Shown here in pieces: positions 33,086 through 41,601 of a stretch of 64,000 bases of DNA (the stretch's first letter is position 1; each line of letters opens with the position of its first letter). The position numbers and the translations under genes were made by a program. This DNA comes from Luscinia megarhynchos (lineage: Eukaryota; Chordata; Aves; Passeriformes; Turdidae). Where the stretch lies: the NCBI GenBank assembly GCA_034336665.1, contig JAPFBE010000036.1:1418357-1482356 (forward strand). Direction: 5' to 3'. The notes under the pieces are model-generated. The model did no database searches. It saw only the letters and a program-made list of their open reading frames with translations, and had not been told where the DNA came from.

Positions 33086-35056
33086 CTAAGCCTGATTATT
33101 CTTCTTTTCCGGGGCATAGGTTTTAGAAGTTCCCTCAAGAGGGTCAGACATGTCATTATCATTATCATGTTTGGCATTTTGACTACGGGAAACAGGAGCA
33201 GCTCTCCTTTTGGCGGAACTTCCTCTTTTAATCTTGCCTTCCTTCAGATCACGCACCCGTTGTGCCAGAGCAGCCGTAGGCTTCCCATCCCATCTCCTCA
33301 TGTTCTCTCCAGAATCTTGTAAGAAAAACCACAACTCGGCTCGAGGAGTATACCTCCTCTCCCCATCGGGGAAACGTCTACGTTGGATACCAGGACGTCT
33401 AACTTGCACTGCTGAAATTTGGAGGAGGTCCTCCTTAATCTCCTCCCTGAGCCTCTTATGATTTTCCTCTATCTTGTCCTCTAAGTTCTGCAAGCGTGTT
33501 TCCACGGCTGCGATTCTGGCATGTGTTGGGCCATGCACAGCATCCGCATAGGCTCGAAGCTTCTTAGCCATATCAAGAACTGTCTCATGTACCTCTTCTC
33601 GCTTCAGTATTGCTAATGCAGAGGCGTATTCAGATGGCCCGAGTCTCACAAGTTTTCTCCACATCACCGGTGTGCATGGGACCAGGTCCGGATTCCTAGT
33701 TGTTACATCCTCCGAAAAATGATCTCCGCCACTGCCATTTCCCTTAGTCGTTGGATCCCTTGCTCCATGGTTTTCCATCGGGTTTGTTGCACATATAGGT
33801 CATCAGCACACAGATATCTTTGTGCCACACTGTCTAAAACCCGTGCCCAGAGGCTTTGAGGGTTAGCCTCCCTCATCATTCCCTGATCGATGACAGGATC
33901 ATGTGACAGGGATCCCAGGTGTCTCGCTTCAGTGCCATCCAGGATGGTAGCCTCGCCTGCCGCATCCCAAAGCCGGACCAGCCAACTAATTATGGACTCA
34001 TCGGATTAGTCTCGTATAATCCTTCCTCAGACCACGAAGATCCTTTAGGGACAGGGACTCATTATTAGTCTCTGATCTCACACTAGTTGTTTTTACTCTT
34101 GATTTTTATATCAGGAGGCGTTGAGGTCCTTCTCCTGCATCTTCATCCTCATCATCTACAGGCCGATCGGTCTTCTTTGTGCACTTTCCACTTCTGGTGC
34201 TAGTAGCCACGGCCATTGGTTGAAGCTTATTATCTAATTTCGCCCCTGTTCTCAAGTCTGGAGTGTTTACTACATCCTGAGTCACTGGGATGGTAACTAT
34301 TCTATCTCCGTGTTCCCTGTCTGCTGTCTGTGGTCCTAGACTATCTAACAGGCTACGATAAGCATACGCTAGGGCCCAGCTCACTGCAGTGATCTTTTTT
34401 TCCTTAGGGTTATCATGGCACTTCTCTTTCAAATATTTTACCACCTCAGCTGGGTTTTGAATTTTCTCCTGAGGAAAGTCCCAAACTATAGGATCAGAAA
34501 ATTCCTTTAACATTTGGCCCAGGTCCTGCCATTTCCCACACCATTCAGGACTCTTCACATTTTGCTTTGCTCCTAAATCAGGAGTTACACCAACCCCTCC
34601 AGAAATCTCAGCTCTCATTTTATATAAACTGTAAACAGTGTATAAAAAGCTTACTAAATTAAACATCAGAAAGATAATCTCTTTAGTGTTCAGGGAAACC
34701 TGCACATTTTCTAATAAAGATGTAAAAAATTCAGAGGAGACAAAGGAAAGCAAAGGCTGAAAAGCCTCCTCCCCCTCTTCTCCTCTAACAAACTGAGTGC
34801 ATATCCATAACCAGGATCCAGAAGATATCCCTGGAACCGATTCCAGCATCTTTATAAACCTCTTACAAGCCATCGCAACCAAGCCCAGTCCGATAAATAT
34901 TTTGGTCATTATCCCTCTAGTATAAAAACTACAAATAAGGGACAGTACTGGAGCTATTTCCGGATAGGAAAATAACCCCAGAGACCAGAGAGGTATTAAA
35001 ACCTCAAAAAACCCTAGTATCCAAAACCACATACCAGCTTCCATCCCAAAAAACAT
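33086..35056 (-). pseudogene. gag: ERVL-2 gag with hydrophobic amino half
   Basis: The first plausible ATG on the minus strand is at 35056. The open frame itself extends back through the primer site. Residues about 9-30, 33-45, 50-66 and 115-140 are strongly hydrophobic, including FWILGFFEVLIPL and FLMFNLVSFLYTVYSLY, and look like membrane segments. There follow a conserved KEKKITAVSWALAYAY block, an acidic stretch, a stop at about 34106 and a frame change. The second part, 33778-33086, has a coiled coil (ETRLQNLEDKIEENHKRL), a WFF motif and a basic tail. It ends at TAG 33088-33086. No CCHC zinc knuckle was seen, unlike the class II Gag proteins here. Confidence 0.8.
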
Positions 35057-35115
35057 TTTAAATCTATACCAATACACAGTTACAAGGTAATAAAGTTTTT
35101 TCCACTTCCTCGTGC

Positions 35116-35133
35116 CCCTAACGTTGGGCGCCA
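35116..35133 (-). other. Lys-tRNA primer-binding site of ERVL-2
   Basis: The minus strand reads TGGCGCCCAACGTTAGGG, five bases inside the 5' LTR. It matches the Lys(1,2) primer site at about 15 of 18 positions. The primer site of the related ERVL-3 is for tRNA-Ile. Confidence 0.85.
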
Positions 35134-35138
35134 AGATT

Positions 35139-35739
35139 TGTCCTGGTTTAGGACAAATTTACGGGAGATATCTCACAAAGGAGTCCCCCTAGGAAAATAA
35201 ACCCCCAGAACTCCTTCCCCCTCCCACTACCGGGTTCGGGAAGAACTTCCTCCGAGGGAAAAAAAAGTGGAAAAAACTTGTTTATTTTAACAAAACACTT
35301 CCCAACACCAGGAAAGAACAATCCCCAGATGACACAAAACGTTTTCACCAAGGTGAGCGAGGATGGACGAGCTCGGTCAGTCCCTGCTGGGAAGGGTGCA
35401 AAGCTTCTGTGGCAGGCTTCCAGACGCAGTCTCTGATGTTCAGATCCCTCCGTCCGGAGCCGGTGCAGATCTTCGGGATGAAGGGAAGAAGGGAGAGAGA
35501 AAGAGGGAGCAGCTGGGGGCAGGAGAAGCTGGGGCAAAAGCTAGGGGAAAAAAGCGGCAGCCAAAGCGGCAAAAGCAGCAGCAAAAGCAGCAGCAGCAGG
35601 CCAGCAGCAGCAGCAGCTAAAGCAGCAGGCAGCAGCAGCCCAGCAGCCGGGCCCGCCGGGCGGGGGAGGCGGCAGCAGCTCCGTGCAGACAGAGCGGGGG
35701 GGGCAGGTAGAGGAGTAGTCATAACACTAACCCAGGACA
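35139..35739 (-). repeat. 5' LTR of ERVL-2
   Basis: 601 bp, the counterpart of 29146-29740. On the minus strand it starts TGTCCTGGGTTAGTG and ends CTAAACCAGGACA. The right flank ATATT (35740-35744) pairs with AGATT (29141-29145), a 5-bp target duplication with one difference. The visible differences from the 3' LTR are a homopolymer length, the CAG-tract length and a G/A. Confidence 0.9.
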
Positions 35740-36527
35740 ATATTCCAGTCCCAAAACAGAGGTCTCCATTTCCCCGAGGCAAAAAAAGTCTTCTACTCAA
35801 GCATCCAAACCTCCCCAAGTATATTTCACAGTTTAAAGGAATTTTAGTGTAGTCACAGTCCCTTTATAGCCCCACAAAAAAGATTTTCAGCTACTCATCA
35901 GTTGCATCTTTTTAATCTCTTCCCATCAGGTACTTTATCTTCATTCCGCTAACTTTTGTAGACTCCATGCTTTATTTCTTCTCATTCAGGGGAGCTCAGG
36001 AGATCGAGAATCTTATCCAGGCATTAAAAAAAGTTAAAATTGCATCCAGATTGTGAAAAAGTCATGTGGGCAGCTGGAGGCCTCTTCTCTCAGAACGGGG
36101 GGGAGGGAAAGGAGAGCCTTTGGTGGCTGCCCCATCCCCCTCTTGGCCATGCCACATGGAGAGGGGAGCCGAGCTGAGCTGAGCTGAGCCAAGCCGAGCA
36201 GAGCAGAGCCGAACCCTGCCGAGCCAGGGGCTACCCGGAGCCGGAGTGGAGCCCAGGCCATGCGGAGCCACACAGGGGGCCACCCAGGGCCGGGGCCCCA
36301 GTGGTTGCTATCGGCGCTTTGGCCAGAAGGACAAAGAGAACAAATTAGCCTTAGCAATGTGATTTATGAAAGCGAAATAACTTTTCATTGGCCACCTGGG
36401 ATGTCAACTACCAGATCAGCCCTCTGATTGGTCCCCGCATCCCACAGGGGAAGCTCCCAGAGAGGGGACAGCCCTCCGTTCCCTCAGGTGGCTCCACCCC
36501 TCCCTTCTTCCACGTGCAACCAGCACA
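35740..36527 (-). repeat. Family-E solo LTR, 5' part (split by ERVL-2)
   Basis: Continues the LTR at 28679-29145. Together they give about 1250 bp against 1307 bp for the intact plus-strand copy at 45730-47036. On the minus strand it starts TGTGCTGGTTGCACG at 36527. A GC-rich U3 with a GAGCTGAGCTGAGC array lies at about 36168-36200. Right flank CTTGG is at 36528-36532. Confidence 0.85.
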
Positions 36528-37432
36528 CTTGGGCAGCCTCGGGCTTGGGTAACAGGGTCTCTAAATGGCCCTGTTCCCATAAGTTTTCTGGTTGTAAGGT
36601 TTGATAGGTTTTTATTAGGATGACCCATAAAAGATACAAGCACGTTCTGCAGTCCTTTTCCCCACTCCTTTTCCCAAAAGGCATCTTGGGTAGGAGTTCT
36701 CAATAGCTGAGCCAATGATCTTAAATCATAAAGTGTCATTATATGGGCAGCAAACACAGAATCTAGCAGGCTCACAAAGTATGGAGAGCCAATTCCATGC
36801 TCCGTGACTGTTCACTGGAGCTCTTTAATCACTGAAAAGGACGACTCCCATCGGGCAGTTCACTTTCATGTTCCTAAGTATATTACAGGACCCACAATTT
36901 TTCCAGCAATGTCCAATTCCCCCTCCCTTAACACCTGTTGTTTTAAGCAAACCCAGTTGTCGTGTGGGTCGGGGGGATATAAGTTTGGCTCTTTGGCAGG
37001 GTCTATAAATCCAGGGTCAAGGGATCGTCTTCCTCATTTTCCTCACTGTCCTCTGGGCAGTAGCCATCAGCAAATGCCCCTACGGATTGCAGCAGACCTC
37101 TTTCCCTTTTACTCGTAAGAGGAGAGAGGTCCATGGGCTGCAGGGAGGGGGAGGTAGTTTCTTTAGACTTTAAAGTGCCCTGAGGCTTTGCCCTAGAGGG
37201 AGGACAAGTATCCACTTTATCTTTAGCATGGGATTTTTCTTGGGCTGTCAGGACTTCAAAAACCACCTGCCAAGAAGGGAGAATTTCTGCAGCTGCTTTC
37301 TCTCCCTTCATTGCCAAATCCCACAGTTTAATTCCCACCTTGTCCCACAGGTCTGTTGTAGAGACTGTGGACTCTGTGGCTCCTGGTATGGGAGCCAGAA
37401 ATGGCTCTCCAGGTCCTCATTATGAAACAGGG
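36528..37432 (-). pseudogene. gag: ERVK-2 gag, 5' part (MA end to CA)
   Basis: Minus-strand reading: a WDKVGIKLWDLAMKGEKAAAE matrix segment (open 37338-37003), a Lys/Pro/Ser-rich linker and an acidic patch (EDSEENEEDD). Then comes the capsid amino-terminal domain, degraded around 36990-36780, and an open stretch 36775-36528 with a YDLRSLAQLL helix. The reading meets the family-E LTR at 36527 and resumes at 28678. The matrix amino terminus, the primer site and the 5' LTR are missing. At about 37433 the sequence changes to plus-strand integrase-like sequence. Confidence 0.75.
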
Positions 37433-37436
37433 CTTG

Positions 37437-37655
37437 TTGACTATTACAGACTCTGGATGATGGTACAGTGTTTAGGCAACTGATGAAGAATCCTTTTAAT
37501 CACTATCCTATTTCTTCTGTTCTCCTGATTACATGTATTACCTTGCTTATTTTTGCTTGATGTGACTTTATTGCTTGACCACATGTATTGTCTTACTTAC
37601 TTACATGTATGCTCGTAGTAAAAGATGCACATGTTGTCAAAAAACAAAGGGGGGA
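37437..37655 (+). pseudogene. pol: ERVK-4 integrase core remnant
   Basis: Degenerate plus-strand sequence. Its end (KxxMLSKNKG...) resembles the helix joining the integrase core to the carboxy domain, and the reading continues after the solo LTR at 38348 as GEYG. Several stops and shifts make the rest hard to follow. Assignment rests on this junction and on the better preserved carboxy domain at 38400-38620. Confidence 0.45.
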
Positions 37656-38347
37656 TGTCCTGGTTTGAAGGACAGGTGTCTGCCAATAAAGGCAGAAGCT
37701 CCTCTTTGAAATGGAGAATGTAAGCCCTCTCCCTCCCGATTATTATAATTTTTGAATCAGGGACTCTCAGGCAGAGATAAGGGGGTAGGAATAACAACTC
37801 TTTACTAATATATCTAACCAGACAAACAGAAACAACAGCAGCTGTGAAAATTAACAACAAAACAGAACAAATAACTCAGTTCCAGTCCTTTCTTTCAGCC
37901 GCAGACACACTCTGCCTGCTTCCAGGCCTGATGGTGAAACGCGGGGCAGGGCCTGCACAGAGAGCAGACGGTAGCGGGACGGAGGCAGCGGTGGCCGCGC
38001 TGTGTCCCAGGTGGGAGCAGGGTGGAGGAAAGGCTCCCCCCTCACCGTTTGGGTCCTGGTGGTCAGCTGTGATCTCAGAGTTGGGAGTCTGGATGCGGAG
38101 CAGATGGTCGGGCAGTGTCCGACCGAAGAGAACCTCGCTTCCCGGCATTCTGACGGCGTGGGCTCGAATAGAGCAGTCCAGACTCCCTCAAACCCTGCCG
38201 ATGAGAGAGAGAGAGAGACAGTCCCCCATCCCTTTGTCTTCAGCAATAAGAAGTTTGGAGTGCCTGGCAGGCTTCCTTAGCATGATAATAAAAAAAATTC
38301 TCCCAAAAAAAGTGGAAAATTAAGGGAACAAACCCCAAACCCCAACA
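37656..38347 (-). repeat. Solo LTR of family F
   Basis: 692 bp, TGTCCTGGTTTGAAGGACAGG... to ...CCAAACCCCAACA. It is flanked by GGGGA at 37651-37655 and 38348-38352, a perfect 5-bp duplication. Its orientation follows the CTGTCCTTCAAACCAGGACA end, which is the 3' end of the plus-strand LTR at 51778-52492. Confidence 0.9.
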
Positions 38348-38834
38348 GGGGAATACGGCTCCTCAAGAACATTTAGATAATTCAGTATTTACAGTAGAAA
38401 TTTTGAAAGTAGATCATCAATTTTGATTCCCGGCCGAGCAATACTGCTCTGAAGATTTGCGTGTGCAGCACCAATTTCTAAAAGCTTTACATAAGGATCC
38501 ACAATTGGATGTGCAATGGCAAGGCCTAGTTGATTTCCTAACCGTGCAGAAAAGGTATGCATGTGTTCTATCACCAACAGGTCTAAAGTGGTTACCTGCT
38601 CGTCTGGACAAACATTGATGGACTCCGAGGAGATGAGGCCCAGTGAGAGGAGTAATGACATAGTTGCCATCTAGCCCTTCTAGTCAACGCAGGAGCAGGG
38701 ATAGGACTTCCAGGAACATGGCTGTGTCTGGAGACTTACAGAGGCAGCCTGCCAACAGAGGCCTTGTGTCACACTGCACCCACCATCATGTTATTATGTT
38801 CCTGGTGCCCTTCTTCAGTTATTCCCTGTTCCAT
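38348..38834 (+). pseudogene. pol: ERVK-4 integrase carboxy domain and start of env
   Basis: Plus-strand reading near 38440-38610 shows the integrase SH3-like end: a WQG strand, a YACV strand and a LKWLPARL motif. It then passes into a poorly conserved stretch with a hydrophobic run that could be an env leader (about 38780-38834). The opposite strand has a 94-codon open reading (38670-38389), which I treat as an antisense shadow. It is interrupted at 38834 by ERVL-3; TCCAT at 38830-38834 is its target site. Confidence 0.6.
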
Positions 38835-39517
38835 TGTCCTGGGTTGATGTTTTGACTAACTCCTCACCCTGCCCCCCTTGGCCATGAAGCTGTCTGCTCC
38901 CGGGGGAGGGGCCGCCTGGGCTCTGCTCTGCGGAATGGCCTTGGTTTGCCACGGGCTTGGCTTGGGGGGGGGGAGGGCGGATGGAGCGGCTGCGCGCTTG
39001 GCTCTGGCTGCTGCTGCGGGTGGCTATCGCTGCTGTGGTGGTGGCTCGTGGCCTGGTTTGTAAGTTAGCTGGGGTTTTTTTGCTTAATTTTTTTTAACTT
39101 TATATTGCTTGAATTATTTGGTTTAGCTCGCTGCTGTTTAAGGCTTGCTGGCTATTCCGGCTGTTTTTTTTCTTTCTCTCTCTCCCCCTCTCCCTTCTCC
39201 CCCTCACCCCCGAGGATTCAGCACCAGCTCCGGAGGAACCCTGCGGCCTGCCTCTAGACACCGGCCAGAGAAGCATTTCGCCCTTCTAGTGAAGATCGAA
39301 GCATCCAAGTTTCTCTCTCTCTCGGTAAAAACTTTTTTGTCATCTGGGTCTGTGCTGGGAAGTGTTTCTCTTGTATGTGTTAATAAATAGGTTTTTTCCA
39401 CTTTTCCCCCTGAGTGAAATTTTTTTTTCTTAAGTCCAGTGAGATAAAGAATTGAAGGTTTATTTCCTGGGAAGCTCTTCTGGGGGTTTTTTCCCTAAGT
39501 TTGTCCAAACTTGGACA
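38835..39517 (+). repeat. 5' LTR of ERVL-3
   Basis: 683 bp, TGTCCTGGGTTGATG... to ...GTCCAAACTTGGACA. TCCAT at 38830-38834 equals TCCAT at 45582-45586: a perfect 5-bp target duplication for the whole provirus. AATAAATAGG lies near 39383. It differs from the 3' LTR only by a few substitutions (two are G-to-A, near 39275 and 39302) and short indels in G or T runs. Confidence 0.95.
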
Positions 39518-39526
39518 TTTCTTATT

Positions 39527-39544
39527 TGGTGGCCCGTACGGGGA
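39527..39544 (+). other. Ile-tRNA primer-binding site of ERVL-3
   Basis: TGGTGGCCCGTACGGGGA. As far as I know the tRNA-Ile(AAT) sequence, this is an exact 18-base complement of its 3' end. It lies nine bases after the LTR. The downstream leader (AGTGGAAAAAACTTTA) is shared with ERVL-2, whose primer site is Lys type. Confidence 0.85.
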
Positions 39545-39606
39545 AGGAAAAAGTGGAAAAAACTTTAATAACATCTTGTTTTTAATTGGCCTGTATTGAT
39601 ATCAGT

Positions 39607-41601
39607 ATGTTTTTTAAAGCCATGATGTCTTTTGGATTAGAAGCCTCCCTGTATGTTTACTCTTTAAAGTTTTTTAAAATCTTAATACCCCTGTAGTCTT
39701 TGGGCCTGTTCTCTTACTCAGAGATAGCCCCAGTGTTGTCTCTAGCACGTAGTTTTTTCATAAAAGGAGTATTAACCAAAATACTCATTAGGCTAGGCTT
39801 GGTTGTAATAATCTGCCAGAAGTTTATAAAGGTATTAAAATCCACTTCAAGAATGTACAAGTCGTGGTTTGTGTTGTGCACTCAATTCATTAGAGGAGAA
39901 GCAAGCAAAGAGAATTTTTTGCCTTTATTTTCCTTCTTCTCCCCTAAATTATTTACATCTCTGTTAGAAAATGTTCAGCTCTCCCTGAGTGTAAAAAAAA
40001 CCATCTTTCTGGTATTTAATTGAGTAAGTTTTTTCTATACTGTCTGCAGTTTATACAAAATGAAAGCTAAAATTTCTAAAAATGCAGGTGTTACAACCCC
40101 TAATTTGGTAGCAAAGCAGAGTGTAAAAAATTCTAAGTAGTGTGGCAAATGGGAAAAACTGGGCCAAATTCTAAAAGAGTTTTCTGAACCTATAATCTGG
40201 AATTTTTCATCTAAACAAATTCAAAACCCAGTCAAGACTGCAAAGTACTTAAAAGAAAAGTGTCAGGACAATTCTAAGGAAAAGAAAATCACTGCAGTAA
40301 GCTGGGCTCTGGCGTACGCTTATTGAACCCTGTTAGATAGTGTAAGACAACAAACAAAAAAGAGGGAACAGGGAGATAACGTAGCTACTATTCCAGTTAC
40401 TCAGACTGCAGTTAACACCTCAGGCTCCAGGACAGGGGCAAAATTAAACAGCAAGCTTCAACGTATAGCTGTGGCTACCAGTACCAAAAGTAAAAAGTGC
40501 ACAAAAAAAACAGATCGGCCGGTGAAGGATGATAATGATAAGAATGCAGGAGAAGGACCTTCAACTCCCCCTAATATAAAATCCGGAGTTAAAGTGACTG
40601 ATAAAAAATCAAAAACTAATAATAAGTCCTTTTCCCTGAAAGATCTTCGTAGTCTAAGAAAAGATTATACAAGGCGACCTAATGAATCCATAATTAGTTG
40701 GCTGGTCCGGCTTTAAGATGCAGCAGGTAAAGCAACCACCCTAGATGGCACGGAAGCGAGACATTTGGAATCCCTGTCTCAAAATCCAGTCATCGATCAA
40801 GGTATGATGAAGAAAGCTAATCCTCAAAGCCTCTGGTCACGTGTATTGGACAGTGTGGCACAAAAATATCTCTGCGCTGATGACCTGTACATGCAGCAGA
40901 CCAGATGGAAAACCATCAAGCAAAAAATCCAACGTTTGAGAAAAATGGCGGTGGCAAAAATTGTTTTCTCAGATGACGTAACAACTAAAAATCCAAATCT
41001 AGTACCGTGCACACCAATTATGTAGAGGAAGCTTGTGAGGCTTAGACCATCTAAATATGCCTCAGCTCTTGCAATCATAAAACCAGAAAACACATACGAA
41101 ACAGTGCTTAATATAGCAAAAAAGCTTCGGGCGTACGCTGATGCTGTGCATAGCCCAACACATGCCAGGATTGCAGCCGTGGAAACACGTTTACAGAACT
41201 TAAAAAATAAGTTGGAAAAAAACCATAAGAAGCTGAAAGAAAAAATCAAGAAAAATCTCCTCCAAATCTCAGCTGTGCAAATCAGACGTCCTGGCAGTCA
41301 ACGCAGACGCTCCCCTGCTAAGAAGAAAAAGTACACCCCACGTGCAGAGTTGTGGTTTTTCTTGCGTGACTGCAAAGAAAACATGAAGAGGTAAGATAGA
41401 AAGCCCACAGCTGTTCTGGCACGACAAGTGCGTGATTTAAAAAAAAACAAGGCTCAACAAAAAAGTTCCATCAAAAAAAAAGCAGCTCCAGTCGCCCCGA
41501 ACCACAGTGCCACATATAAAGAAAATAATAACGACATGTCCAATTCACTTAAAAAAACTTCTAAGACCTATGCCCCCGTCAAAAAGAACAAACAGGCTTA
41601 G
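39607..41601 (+). pseudogene. gag: ERVL-3 gag, heavily G-to-A mutated but in one frame
   Basis: The homologue of ERVL-2 gag. From ATG 39607 to TAG 41599-41601 the frame is kept at each landmark tested (39694, 40471, 40765, 41035, 41599), with no indel needed. It is broken by nonsense codons where ERVL-2 has Trp, for example 39694-39696, 40138-40140, 40714-40716, 41023-41025 and 41392-41394. Missense changes are mainly Glu-to-Lys, Asp-to-Asn, Gly-to-Ser/Arg/Lys and Arg-to-Lys. The hydrophobic segments, the VSWALAYAY block and the coiled coil remain recognisable. The pattern is that of cytidine deamination of the minus DNA strand, not of gradual decay. Confidence 0.9.

Noticed and set aside
33086..35134. 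Gag starting inside the primer-binding site (TTG codon at 35134)
   Set aside because: The frame is open there, but TTG is an unlikely start in a vertebrate. The first ATG in frame at 35056 is preferred.
37640..37656. AAAGGGGGGA before TGTCC read as polypurine tract plus 3' LTR of a plus-strand provirus
   Set aside because: The LTR reads on the minus strand, and GGGGA is repeated on its far side (38348-38352). It is a solo insertion, and the G-run belongs to the target.
38389..38670. 94-codon minus-strand reading
   Set aside because: It is antisense to the plus-strand integrase carboxy domain, whose strands and motif order are recognisable. The minus reading has no family features.
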